Position numbers and translations under genes: made by a program
Source: Oscillospiraceae bacterium
GTDB lineage: Bacteria; Bacillota_A; Clostridia; Oscillospirales; CAG-272
Direction: 5' to 3'
Length of the DNA stretch: 25,169 bases
Assembly: GCA_015064425.1 (NCBI GenBank)
Contig: SVSF01000015.1
Span: 1 to 25,169 of the forward strand
Part shown: piece by piece, positions 6,359 through 14,161 of the stretch
Layout of the letters: each line of letters opens with the position of its first letter
Numbering within the stretch: the first letter of the stretch is position 1
The notes under the pieces: generated by a model
The model's database searches: none
What the model saw: the letters and a program-made list of their open reading frames with translations, nothing else
What the model was told of the DNA's origin: nothing

Positions 6359-6727
6359 ATGAAAAAAATTCTTGCTTTAGTTGTGTCCGCAGTAATGCTT
6401 TTAAGCGTTTTTGCTATGTCTGTTTGTGCGGCTAATATATACGGCGATATTTTTACTGACGGAAGGGTCGACTCAAAGGATGCTATAAAGCTTGCCCAGT
6501 ATTTCGCAAAATGGAACGTTAAAATGACCGGAGACGAAATGAAGGCTGCTGATGTTTTTAAGGACGGAAGTGTTGACTCAAAGGATGCTGTAAAGCTGGC
6601 TCAGTACCTTGCAAAGTGGGACGTTGTTCTTGGTGACGGCTCTACAACTCCTTCTACACCTTCTACTCCGCCTTCAACCGGTGGAGAGGGAGATAACGAG
6701 ATCCCGTGGGGAGATATCTTCAACTGA
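6359..6727 (+). CDS. Small secreted dockerin-like protein with no catalytic module
   Basis: This 122-aa protein has a signal peptide (lysines, hydrophobic core, likely cut near SVCAA at 21-25). Two dockerin-type calcium-binding repeats follow: GDIFTDGRVDSKDAIKLAQY (29-48) and ADVFKDGSVDSKDAVKLAQY (64-83), both ending in the (F/L)AKW motif. A Thr/Ser/Pro linker (95-108) leads to a short acidic tail ending PWGDIFN. Both loops have Phe where dockerins usually have Asn/Asp as the third ligand, so calcium affinity may be altered. Dockerins normally attach enzymes to cohesin scaffolds; here nothing is attached. It could be a free dockerin, a decoy, or a structural surface protein. Promoter, ribosome binding site and terminator are all its own. 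Confidence 0.8.
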   Translation: MKKILALVVSAVMLLSVFAMSVCAANIYGDIFTDGRVDSKDAIKLAQYFAKWNVKMTGDEMKAADVFKDGSVDSKDAVKLAQYLAKWDVVLGDGSTTPSTPSTPPSTGGEGDNEIPWGDIFN

Positions 6728-6739
6728 TAAGATCTATTT

Positions 6740-6770
6740 AATACCGCTATCTGCCGATAGCGGTATTTTT
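6740..6770 (+). terminator. Intrinsic terminator of the dockerin gene
   Basis: AATACCGCTATC (6740-6751) and GATAGCGGTATT (6756-6767) form a perfect 12-bp stem with a TGCC loop, followed by a run of T. Confidence 0.9.
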
Positions 6771-6847
6771 ATTTTTAGTAAAACTGTTAACAAATTGTAA
6801 AAAACTCAAAAACCGTCGAAAAAAGCCGTTATTTTCAAAAATTTCTG

Positions 6848-6876
6848 TTGTCAATAATGTTTGACAGTGATATAAT
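6848..6876 (+). promoter_or_regulatory. Sigma-A promoter of the SGNH hydrolase operon, overlapped by an inverted repeat
   Basis: TTGTCA (6848-6853), 17 bp and TATAAT (6871-6876) make a good promoter. An inverted repeat TGTCAA-N6-TTGACA (6849-6866) covers the -35 box and could bind a regulator. The region 6771-6847 is AT-rich with nothing recognisable. Confidence 0.7.
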
Positions 6877-6936
6877 ATTATGTAGTTAACGCATATAAAA
6901 TATTATTTATAGATTGGATAGGGTAAAATAAGCCGA

Positions 6937-7854
6937 ATGTTAAATAAAAGTTCCCGTAAAAGCAGGAAAAACAGAATATTTTTGCTCTATATCCCGATGC
7001 TTCTTTTGCTTTCGTGCGTTGGGGTAATTGTACTTTCTGCATTTGGGATGCTTGGTGGAGATTTAAGCAAATGGAACGGCTTTGCAACAATAAGCAAACT
7101 TGATAAAACCGATCCTGATACAAATACACTCATATCGATCGATGAAACGGAAGCTATAGAATTTATAAATGAGCATTTTGTTCCGAAAAACGAATTAACG
7201 TCAGGAGGCAAGGTGACCGGAAGTCATAGAGACGACTATGTACTTGTGGAAACTATTCCTGCGGATGATAGCTATTTTGAGGATACGCTATTTATAGGTG
7301 ACTCCAGAATGGTAGGGCTTGGAATGACTTTTCAGAAGTCAAAGGCTACCTTTTACGCAGCCGTGGGACTTTCGGTAAATCAGCTTTCAACAAATAAAGT
7401 TATAAAAGTCGATGCAGAAACCTCTTATACCGTTATGGAAGCCATTGAAAACGATGGCAGAGAGTATAAAAGAGTATATATGATGTTCGGGCTCAATGAG
7501 CTCGGCTGGTCTTATCCAAGCGTTTTTATACGCTCTGTGAAAGAAGCCATAGAAACGCTTTCCGAGCTTTGCCCGGGTGCGGAGATATGTATTATTTCTG
7601 TTAATCCCATATCTGTGAACGCAAAGGTCAGTATTTACAGCGGTGCAGAGGCTAATAATCGTATAAGAGAGTATAATTCCTTGCTTCTTGATCTTGCTGC
7701 CGAGGTTGGATGTTGGTACCTTGATTCAAATACGTTTTTTGCAGATGAAGACGGAAATCTTCCTGCGGATTTTGCGGCTGATGGAATACATATGTATTCA
7801 GAACAAAATAAAAAGCTTATGAATTATATAATAAGCCATGCGTTTGCCTCATAA
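6937..7854 (+). CDS. Membrane-anchored extracytoplasmic SGNH/GDSL hydrolase
   Basis: This 305-aa protein has a basic N-terminus (to about residue 13), one transmembrane segment or uncleaved signal (about 14-37) and an outside domain. The C-terminal half shows the SGNH blocks: FIGDSRMVGLG with nucleophile S123, MFGLNELGW with N187, and the ADGIHMYSEQNKKL block with D282 and H285. Family members remove acyl or acetyl groups from carbohydrates, lipids or cell wall polymers; a peptidoglycan or exopolysaccharide deacylase role is plausible but unproven. The ribosome binding site is weak (GGATAGGG, rather far upstream), so translation may be low or the start slightly different. It is followed after 17 bp by a lipoprotein gene. 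Confidence 0.82.
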   Translation: MLNKSSRKSRKNRIFLLYIPMLLLLSCVGVIVLSAFGMLGGDLSKWNGFATISKLDKTDPDTNTLISIDETEAIEFINEHFVPKNELTSGGKVTGSHRDDYVLVETIPADDSYFEDTLFIGDSRMVGLGMTFQKSKATFYAAVGLSVNQLSTNKVIKVDAETSYTVMEAIENDGREYKRVYMMFGLNELGWSYPSVFIRSVKEAIETLSELCPGAEICIISVNPISVNAKVSIYSGAEANNRIREYNSLLLDLAAEVGCWYLDSNTFFADEDGNLPADFAADGIHMYSEQNKKLMNYIISHAFAS

Positions 7855-7871
7855 ATTGACGGAGGAAATCT

Positions 7872-8345
7872 ATGAAGAGAATGCTTACAGCTTTTCTTGC
7901 GCTGCTTTTGACTTTGACTTTTTTGGCAGGCTGCACTGAAAAGCAAGAGATAGTTATTGATACCGACACTTTATCAAGTTCGCTTTCTGCACTTTATGGT
8001 GGCGGTGCGGTAGAGCTTGCAGAGCTTTCAAAGGAATCCTATGATATAAGATACGGACTTGACGGACTGTACGTTTCACTTTATGCCGAAGCTTCTATTG
8101 TTGTCACATCGGATGAATTTATAGTTCTTGAGGCTGAGAATGAAGAAGATGCAAAAAAAGCATTTGAAGTGATCGATACATACAGAAAAGATAGAGCAAA
8201 GCTTTTTAAGTCTTATGCTCCGGATGAAGTTCCAAAGCTTAATGGAGCGCTTCTTGCGAGAGCGGGAAAGTACGTTGTGTTCGCTTCTGCTCCCGAAGAT
8301 ATTGTTAAAGAGGCTAGAAGGATCTGGAAAGAAAAGAAAGGCTGA
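7872..8345 (+). CDS. DUF4358-type lipoprotein
   Basis: This 157-aa protein has a lipoprotein signal peptide with lipobox LAGC (acylated Cys at residue 21), so it should be tethered to the outer face of the membrane. The remainder matches the pattern of DUF4358 proteins: an early LYGGGAVELAELSKES segment, a central VVTSDEFIVLEAENEEDAKK stretch, and a KYVVFASA strand near the end. The function of the family is unknown. The strong ribosome binding site (GACGGAGGAAAT) and 17-bp spacing put it in one operon with the SGNH hydrolase, suggesting both act at the envelope. Confidence 0.75.
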   Translation: MKRMLTAFLALLLTLTFLAGCTEKQEIVIDTDTLSSSLSALYGGGAVELAELSKESYDIRYGLDGLYVSLYAEASIVVTSDEFIVLEAENEEDAKKAFEVIDTYRKDRAKLFKSYAPDEVPKLNGALLARAGKYVVFASAPEDIVKEARRIWKEKKG

Positions 8346-8349
8346 TTAT

Positions 8350-8565
8350 ATGGATAAGGAAAGTATTGCGAGAATAAATTTTCTGGCTAAGAAATCAAAA
8401 GAAGAGGGACTAAATGAAGAGGAGCTTGCCGAGCAGAAGAAGCTTCGTGAGCAGTATATAGCGGAGATAAGATACTCATTTGGTCAGACACTTGAGAGTA
8501 CTGTAATTCAGTATCCTGATGGAACAAGAAAAAAGTTGAAAGAAAAAAATAAAAGCGAAGGGTAA
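8350..8565 (+). CDS. DUF896 family (YnzC-like) small protein
   Basis: The 71-aa protein contains the conserved DUF896 pattern RINFLAKKSKEEGLNEEE, then EQKKLREQYI and a short basic tail. The start ATG at 8350 lies 4 bp after the upstream stop codon, with AAAGAAAGG inside the end of that gene, so translation is probably coupled. An upstream in-frame ATG (8215) lies inside the lipoprotein gene and is not used. In Bacillus subtilis a family member (ynzC) sits in the LexA-controlled yneA operon; no LexA box is apparent here. The biochemical role is unknown. The stop codon lies in the terminator loop. Confidence 0.85.
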   Translation: MDKESIARINFLAKKSKEEGLNEEELAEQKKLREQYIAEIRYSFGQTLESTVIQYPDGTRKKLKEKNKSEG

Positions 8566-8584
8566 GCTCCTTCGCTTGGTTTTT
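8553..8584 (+). terminator. Terminator overlapping the DUF896 stop codon
   Basis: AAGCGAAGG (8553-8561) pairs with CCTTCGCTT (8569-8577), with the TAA stop in the loop, followed by GGTTTTTA. Confidence 0.85.
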
Positions 8585-8624
8585 ATAAAACAAAAAATGC
8601 ATTGAAAGGACACTTTTATATTTT

Positions 8625-10313
8625 ATGAAAGTGAAAAGTTGTATGACAAACGTTAATTTTAAACTTACGTCATCGCTTGAGAAGTGTTTTTGGGATACAG
8701 AAGTAAAGAATATACCCGAGCACAGATCTGCAAGCGCTCTCAGAGGAGAGAGATATTCTTTCCAGATGGCATGGAGAGGGACAGACGCAACTCTTGAGCA
8801 GAAAAAAACAATGTATCTGAATATAGACTCATCACTTAAGGACTATATTACGGTAAAGTCGGTCGAAAGCGTACCTGTTCGTTTTCCTGTGTACAAGACC
8901 TGGACTGACCCGGACTTTCTTCGTACAGAGCCCGGTTTGTACCCTGATCTTATGATACCTGTTCCGGAAAGCGGAAGAGTATATACAATTTACGCAGATA
9001 CTCGCTGTATTTGGGTAGATGTTGAAATACCGAACGATTGTCCCGTCGGTGAGACGCCTATTAAATTATCATTTTCTGACGTTGATGGCAAGCTGATTTT
9101 CGAGGATACTTTTGTTTTAAATGTTATTGGCGCAGAAATGCCGGAACAGACGGTAAAACATACAAGATGGTTTTATGCAGACTGCCTTGCAAATTATTAT
9201 CGTGTTCCGGTATGGAGCGAAAGACATTGGGAAATCATTGAAAACTTTATTAAAGTTGCTGTTAAAAACGGTATTAACATGATACTTACACCCGTGTTTA
9301 CACCGCCGCTTGATACAGCTGTTGGCAAGGAGAGACTTACAGTTCAGCTCGTTGGAGTTTCGCGCGATAATGGCGGCGAATGGAATTTTGATTTTGAAAA
9401 GCTTGGACGTTGGATAGACATTTGTGACCGTTGCAATGTAAAATATCTTGAAATATCTCATCTTTTTACGCAGTGGGGAGCAGGACATGCACCTAAAATT
9501 ATGGCAACGATAGACGGTGAATACAAAAAGATTTTCGGTTGGGAGACTGATTCCATGGGTGAGGAATACTCTTCTTTTCTTGATTCATTTCTTCCTGCTT
9601 TGCTTTCTTATCTTAAAGCACGTGGAGATGATAATCGCTGTGTGTTCCACGTTTCCGACGAGCCGAATCTTGACCATCTTGAAAGATACCGTGCAGTAAA
9701 AGAAATCCTCAACAAGCATCTTAGAGGATATTATATTATGGATGCTATTTCTGATTTCGAATTTTACCAAACCGGTGTAATTGATCATCCGATTCCTTCA
9801 AATGATCACATTGAAGCATTTCTAGAGGCCGGAGTTCCGGGGCTATGGACTTATTACTGTTGCGGTCAGGGAATAAAAGTATCAAACTGTTTGCTTGCAA
9901 TGCCCGGATACCGTACTCGAATTCTCGGAATTCAGATGTATAAGTACAATATAGCAGGATTTCTTCAGTGGGGATTTAACTTCTACAATAGCCACCTTTC
10001 TATGGGTGAAATTGATCCTTATCATTGTACCGATGCCGAAGGAGCTTATCCTGCGGGAGATTGTTTTCAGGTTTATCCGGCTCCCGATGGAACTGCTTAT
10101 GAAACGATACATCTTTTGCTTGTAGCTGAGGCAATGCAGGATATTCGTGCTCTTCAGCTTGCAGAAAAGCTTTGCGGCAGAGAAGCTGTTATGGAGGCGA
10201 TTGAAGGCGCTCTTGCTGAAAAAATTACTTTTTCAGAATATCCAAGAAGTTCTGAATATTTGCTTGGTTTGCGTGAAAAAATCAACGGGATGATAGCGGA
10301 CGCTATTAAATAA
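8625..10313 (+). CDS. GH123-like glycoside hydrolase (DUF4091), intracellular
   Basis: This 562-aa protein has an N-terminal beta-rich region (about 10-168) and a TIM-barrel-like catalytic region typical of GH123/DUF4091 proteins. The motif HVSDEPN contains the adjacent D345-E346 pair. In GH123 beta-N-acetylgalactosaminidases this pair supports substrate-assisted catalysis: Asp steadies the 2-acetamido group and Glu is the acid/base. Other aromatic-rich stretches (WFYADCLANYY, PGLWTYYCC, FLQWGFNFYNS) suit a sugar-binding cleft. There is no signal peptide, so it should act in the cytoplasm on imported oligosaccharides. No sugar transporter or other glycosidase is beside it. The ribosome binding site is modest (GAAAGGA); ATG 8643 is an alternative start. 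I found no convincing promoter. The substrate is not known. Confidence 0.78.
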   Translation: MKVKSCMTNVNFKLTSSLEKCFWDTEVKNIPEHRSASALRGERYSFQMAWRGTDATLEQKKTMYLNIDSSLKDYITVKSVESVPVRFPVYKTWTDPDFLRTEPGLYPDLMIPVPESGRVYTIYADTRCIWVDVEIPNDCPVGETPIKLSFSDVDGKLIFEDTFVLNVIGAEMPEQTVKHTRWFYADCLANYYRVPVWSERHWEIIENFIKVAVKNGINMILTPVFTPPLDTAVGKERLTVQLVGVSRDNGGEWNFDFEKLGRWIDICDRCNVKYLEISHLFTQWGAGHAPKIMATIDGEYKKIFGWETDSMGEEYSSFLDSFLPALLSYLKARGDDNRCVFHVSDEPNLDHLERYRAVKEILNKHLRGYYIMDAISDFEFYQTGVIDHPIPSNDHIEAFLEAGVPGLWTYYCCGQGIKVSNCLLAMPGYRTRILGIQMYKYNIAGFLQWGFNFYNSHLSMGEIDPYHCTDAEGAYPAGDCFQVYPAPDGTAYETIHLLLVAEAMQDIRALQLAEKLCGREAVMEAIEGALAEKITFSEYPRSSEYLLGLREKINGMIADAIK

Positions 10314-10340
10314 AAATCGCTATTATAACATAATAGCGAT
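10311..10340 (-). terminator. Terminator shared by the convergent GH123-like and DUF1294 genes
   Basis: ATCGCTATTAT (10316-10326) and ATAATAGCGAT (10330-10340) form a perfect 11-bp stem. On the minus strand TTTTTATTT follows, and the DUF1294 stop codon (10323-10325) lies inside the stem. On the plus strand it follows the GH123 gene by 2 bp without a clear T-run. Confidence 0.75.
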
Positions 10341-10592
10341 AAATATTAAAATCAGTATTTGAAAAATAATAATCATGGGAAGTCCTATCATAAAACGCTT
10401 ATGCTTTGTCTTGTGACGGATAATTTTCATTGTAAAATAGGTGGCGACAGAGCCACCCGCAAGTGAAAGAAGAAAAAGCGTTTTTTCAGGAACTCGTCTT
10501 CTTCCTTTTCTTGAAGCTGTCTTATCGTGACACGTCACTATAATCGAGACGAGCGAGATTATGGCAAAATATATGTATGGGATCTTTTCCAT
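10323..10592 (-). CDS. DUF1294 membrane protein
   Basis: This 89-aa protein has three predicted transmembrane segments: about 7-20, 40-57 and 70-88. It carries the DUF1294 signature, with DK...A.. before a basic RRRVPEKTLFLLSLAGGSVA stretch, then an RHKTKHKRFMIGLP motif. Family function is unknown. AAAGAAAGG supports the start. It lies downstream of glnS on the same strand, separated by a hairpin, so it could receive readthrough from the aminoacyl-tRNA synthetase genes. Confidence 0.85.
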   Translation of the reverse strand: MEKIPYIYFAIISLVSIIVTCHDKTASRKGRRRVPEKTLFLLSLAGGSVATYFTMKIIRHKTKHKRFMIGLPMIIIFQILILIFIAIML

Positions 10593-10612
10593 AAGAGCCT
10601 TTCTTTAAATTA

Positions 10613-10643
10613 ACGGCTGTCTGCCTATATAGCAGACAGCCGT
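10613..10643 (-). terminator. Hairpin terminator after glnS
   Basis: ACGGCTGTCTGC (10613-10624) and GCAGACAGCCGT (10632-10643) form a perfect 12-bp stem. On the minus strand the tail is TTAATTTAAAG, a weak U-tract, so some readthrough into the DUF1294 gene is possible. Confidence 0.7.
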
Positions 10644-10648
10644 AACTT

Positions 10649-12304
10649 TTATTTTTTAGCTGAATTATCCTTAAGACCGACTATGCGGTTGAATGCACAT
10701 TCGTTCTTTGTATCCTTGCAGAAATAACCTGTTCTGACAAACTGGAATTTTTCACCCGGCTTTGCATCCTTAAGGCAGGGCTCAACCTTTGCGCCGTCAA
10801 GCACTACAAGAGACTCGGGATTAAGGCAATTTTCATACTCGGAGCTTGGAACTTCGTTCATATTTTCCTTTGTGAAAAGCTTGTCGTAAAGCATAAGAGT
10901 AGCATTCTCGGCATACTTTGCAGAAAGCCAATGGATAGTGCCCTTGATCTTACGCCCGTCTGCAGGATTTCCGTTTCCTGTTTCGAGATCTGCAATCGCG
11001 TGGATGACCTTGATAGAGCCATCCTCATTCTTTTCTATCTCACCGCACTTAACAATATAAGCGCCCATGAGTCGCACCTCGGAATCGGGCTTCAGGCGGA
11101 AGAACTTCGGAGGAGGAACTTCTGCAAAATCATCCGCGTCAATGTATATTTCTTTTGTGAATTTTACAGGACGTGTTCCCGCGTTTTCAATTGTTGGGTT
11201 GTTTGGGAGCTCGAAAATTTCCTCTTTATCCTCGGGATAATTATCAATAACGACCTTTATTGGCTTCTGAATAGCAATACGTCTGTTTGCGGTGCTGTTA
11301 AGCTCTTCTCTTATGCAGTGCTCAAGAACACTGTAATCAACGATACTATTCGATTTGGCCACGCCTATACGTGAGCAGAAATCAAGTATAGAAGCGGCAG
11401 TATATCCTCTGCGACGAAGACCGCAAAGAGTAGGCATACGGGGGTCATCCCATCCGTCAACAAGCTTGTCCTCGACGAGCGAACGCAGGAAACGCTTGCT
11501 CATCACGGTATAAGTCATATTAAGACGGGCAAATTCTATCTGTCTGGGCTTTGACGGAACTGTTACGTTCTGAATAACCCAATCGTAAAGCGGTCTGTGT
11601 ATCTCGTATTCAAGAGAGCAGAGAGAATGTGTAACTCCTTCAAGAGCATCCTGGATGGGATGCGCAAAGTCGTACATCGGGTAGATGCACCACTTGTTAC
11701 CCTGACGGTGATGCTCGATATAGCGGATTCTGTAGAGAACAGGGTCACGCATGCAGAAATTGCCGGATGCGAGGTCTATTTTTGCACGGAGAGTGTATTT
11801 CCCCTCAGGAAATTCACCGTTTTTCATTCTCTCGAAGAGATCAAGGCTTTCTTCGATCGGTCTGTCTCTGTAGGGAGAGATTGCAGGGTGCGTAAGGTCT
11901 CCGCAGTATTTAGGATCTCTGAAATCCTCTGCAGTAAGCTCGCAAACGTATGCAAGGCCCTTCTTTATAAGCTCAACTGCGAGCTCATAGTCCTTTTCAA
12001 AATAATCAGAGCCGTAGTAGAAGCGGTCTTCCCAGTCAAATCCAAGCCAATGTATGTCTTCCTTTATTGCATCTACGTATTCTGTGTCCTCCTTGGCGGG
12101 ATTGGTGTCATCCATACGGAGATTGCAGATACCGTTCCATTTTTTTGCGGTGCCGAAGTCAATTACAAGCGCTTTGCAGTGACCTATATGGAGATATCCG
12201 TTAGGCTCGGGAGGGAAGCGGGTATGAACCTTCATCCCGGGATTTGCCGCAAGATCATCCTCGATTATTGCGTCTATAAAATTACTGTTATTTAACTCTT
12301 CCAT
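10649..12304 (-). CDS. glnS: Glutaminyl-tRNA synthetase
   Basis: This 551-aa class I enzyme attaches glutamine to tRNA-Gln using ATP. The catalytic core shows PPEPNGYLHIGH (HIGH at 39-42), the MDDTNP motif (64-69), and the KMSKS-like MSKR (268-271). The C-terminal half forms the anticodon-binding beta-barrels, ending with RTGYFCKDTKN and ECAFNRIVGLKD. Length matches bacterial GlnRS. AGGAGTTAAAG precedes the start, 19 bp after gltX, so the two form an operon. Many Firmicutes lack GlnRS and make Gln-tRNA-Gln through GluRS plus GatCAB, so its presence beside gltX suggests direct charging here. Whether gatCAB is also present cannot be seen. Confidence 0.97.
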   Translation of the reverse strand: MEELNNSNFIDAIIEDDLAANPGMKVHTRFPPEPNGYLHIGHCKALVIDFGTAKKWNGICNLRMDDTNPAKEDTEYVDAIKEDIHWLGFDWEDRFYYGSDYFEKDYELAVELIKKGLAYVCELTAEDFRDPKYCGDLTHPAISPYRDRPIEESLDLFERMKNGEFPEGKYTLRAKIDLASGNFCMRDPVLYRIRYIEHHRQGNKWCIYPMYDFAHPIQDALEGVTHSLCSLEYEIHRPLYDWVIQNVTVPSKPRQIEFARLNMTYTVMSKRFLRSLVEDKLVDGWDDPRMPTLCGLRRRGYTAASILDFCSRIGVAKSNSIVDYSVLEHCIREELNSTANRRIAIQKPIKVVIDNYPEDKEEIFELPNNPTIENAGTRPVKFTKEIYIDADDFAEVPPPKFFRLKPDSEVRLMGAYIVKCGEIEKNEDGSIKVIHAIADLETGNGNPADGRKIKGTIHWLSAKYAENATLMLYDKLFTKENMNEVPSSEYENCLNPESLVVLDGAKVEPCLKDAKPGEKFQFVRTGYFCKDTKNECAFNRIVGLKDNSAKK

Positions 12305-12323
12305 CTTTAACTCCTATAATAGA

Positions 12324-14009
12324 TCAAAGTTTTGAAATCATTGTGTTTATTCTCTCGGCAACCTTGTCTCTGCCAAGCAGATGCATTACCGTATAAAGGT
12401 CTGGAGCGTTCATCTTGCCTGTTACAGCTACTCTGATGAACATGCTGACGTCTGCCACGTTACCCTTAAAGGATTCTGGAGAAGTCTTATATTCCTTCAT
12501 ATCTGCCGCATATCCCATGGATGATGCGATAGCCTTTATCTTATCGAACCAGGCGTTCATATCATCGCTCTCGTCATAAGTCTCAAGGAATGATGAGAGA
12601 GCTTTTTTGATATCATTCTTATCAAAATTATCGGGATATTCATCGATTATCTCAAAGAATTTATCATAGAAGAATCCCATATAAGCCTTGACCTCACTCC
12701 AGATGGCGAAGTCCTTTCTCGGCTTCTTGCCACCGCGTCCGATAGCAAGTATGTCTATTGCCTTTTGTTTGTCGGACTTGAGCTCGTTTGCAAAGTCTGC
12801 ATCATATTCTTCTGCCCATTCAGCAAGATGCTCATATACCTTTTCTGCGCTCCAATGGCAGATAACGTTCTTTGAAACGTCGTTAAGCTTATTGAAGTCA
12901 AAGAGACATCCCGAAGTGCTCATCTTTTTTATGCTGAAAGGGAAGTCGGTATATGCTTTATCGGGGTTTGCTGCATGCCATTCCTCGAAATTAGAGTTGA
13001 GGAGCGTCATAACGTACTCCATAACACACTCGGGAGCGTAACCGAGACGCTTATAGTCTTCCATATTAGCGCCCATATCACGCTTAGAAAGCTTCTTTTT
13101 AGCCCCGTTCTCGTCAAGGCGCATAAGCTGAGCTATGTGGAGAAATTTAGGAAGCTTGAATCCAAGATATCTGAAAAGCATAAGATGCTTTGCAAGAGAG
13201 GGGAGCCATTCTTCGCCTCGTATAACGTGGGTGGTGCCCATAAGATGGTCGTCAACGGCGTGTGCAAAGTGATAGGTAGGAATACCATCACTCTTGAGAA
13301 GCACGAAATCCTCATCGTTTTCGGGTATTTCAAGCTTACCCTTAATAAGATCGGTAAATGCAACTCTCTTTTCGGGGTCACCGTCAGCAAGCAGACGAAG
13401 AACAAAGGGATTTCCGGCCTTCAAATTCTCCTCTACCTCTTCGATGGTAATATTACGAGCCTTAAGCCTTTCTACTTTTTGCTTTTCAGCGTCCTCGTGC
13501 CAGTCTTTGTTCTTTATTTCTGCTTTTTTATCGACCGCGTTAAGTGCTTCAAGCTCGGCCTCGGTTGTAAAGCAGGGATATGCTTTTCCTTCCGAAACAA
13601 GCTTCTTTGCGTAGACGTGATATATTTCACCACGCTTACTCTGCTTATAAGGACCGTATATTCCATGGTCACTTACAACACCGTTTTCATCAAGGATAGC
13701 ACCTTCGTCAAAATTGATGCCGTAATGAGCAAGGGTTTTTATAAGAGCCTCAGCTGCACCCTCTATCTCACGCTTGTCGTCCGTATCCTCGATTCTAAGG
13801 AAGAATACACCGCCGCTTTGGTGAGCAAGGCGTTCACCGACGGTAGAGGGGAAGAGACCGCCAAAGTGAACGAATCCCGTCGGACTGGGAGCGAATCTCG
13901 TAACCTTTGCGCCCTCCGGAAGATCACGAGCGGGGAAACGCTTTTCCATATCCTCGGGGGTTTCCTTGACATCAGGGAAAAGCAATTCTGCAAGATAATT
14001 AAAGTTCAT
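12324..14009 (-). CDS. gltX: Glutamyl-tRNA synthetase
   Basis: This 561-aa class I enzyme charges tRNA-Glu. It has an N-terminal extension of about 35 residues before the catalytic RFAPSPTGFVHFGGLF, where the usual HIGG/HIGH motif is HFGG (48-51). LRIEDTDD follows (71-78), then the KMSKS equivalent KLSKR (306-310). The rest is the helical anticodon-binding region. The extension and length are typical of clostridial GluRS. The start is backed by AAAGGAAT about 10 nt upstream and a clear promoter. With glnS immediately downstream, the cell appears to have dedicated enzymes for both Glu and Gln. Long open frames on the opposite strand are codon-bias shadows. Confidence 0.96.
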   Translation of the reverse strand: MNFNYLAELLFPDVKETPEDMEKRFPARDLPEGAKVTRFAPSPTGFVHFGGLFPSTVGERLAHQSGGVFFLRIEDTDDKREIEGAAEALIKTLAHYGINFDEGAILDENGVVSDHGIYGPYKQSKRGEIYHVYAKKLVSEGKAYPCFTTEAELEALNAVDKKAEIKNKDWHEDAEKQKVERLKARNITIEEVEENLKAGNPFVLRLLADGDPEKRVAFTDLIKGKLEIPENDEDFVLLKSDGIPTYHFAHAVDDHLMGTTHVIRGEEWLPSLAKHLMLFRYLGFKLPKFLHIAQLMRLDENGAKKKLSKRDMGANMEDYKRLGYAPECVMEYVMTLLNSNFEEWHAANPDKAYTDFPFSIKKMSTSGCLFDFNKLNDVSKNVICHWSAEKVYEHLAEWAEEYDADFANELKSDKQKAIDILAIGRGGKKPRKDFAIWSEVKAYMGFFYDKFFEIIDEYPDNFDKNDIKKALSSFLETYDESDDMNAWFDKIKAIASSMGYAADMKEYKTSPESFKGNVADVSMFIRVAVTGKMNAPDLYTVMHLLGRDKVAERINTMISKL

Positions 14010-14074
14010 ATTTTCGATTCCTTTATAAAGATAATATTATCAGATTTTTTCTCGTAATTCTTTTACATCATTAT

Positions 14075-14103
14075 ATTATATCACAATAAATGGCAAATGT
14101 CTA
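14075..14103 (-). promoter_or_regulatory. Sigma-A promoter of gltX-glnS
   Basis: On the minus strand, TAGACA (14098-14103), 17 bp and TATAAT (14075-14080) lie about 65 bp upstream of the gltX start codon. The leader of about 60 nt is AT-rich, with no T-box-like element. Confidence 0.75.
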
Positions 14104-14121
14104 CAATATTTATAAATTCTT

Positions 14122-14157
14122 TGATAAAAAATAAAGGCTGCCAACGGCAGCCTTTAT
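14122..14157 (-). terminator. Terminator of the substrate-binding protein gene
   Basis: ATAAAGGCTGCC/GGCAGCCTTTAT (14131-14142 and 14146-14157) form a perfect 12-bp stem with a 3-nt loop, followed on the minus strand by TTTTTATC. Confidence 0.9.
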
Positions 14158-14161
14158 AGAA

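Noticed and set aside
11597..12295. 232-codon open frame opposite glnS
   Set aside because: Shadow of glnS; its translation shows no domain and no translation signals.
12975..14057. Long 360-codon open frame opposite gltX
   Set aside because: gltX is certain from its motifs. The antisense frame is a codon-bias shadow with no promoter or ribosome binding site.
14010..14074. T-box riboswitch upstream of gltX
   Set aside because: The leader is only about 60 nt and AT-rich; no T-box sequence or terminator/antiterminator pair is present.
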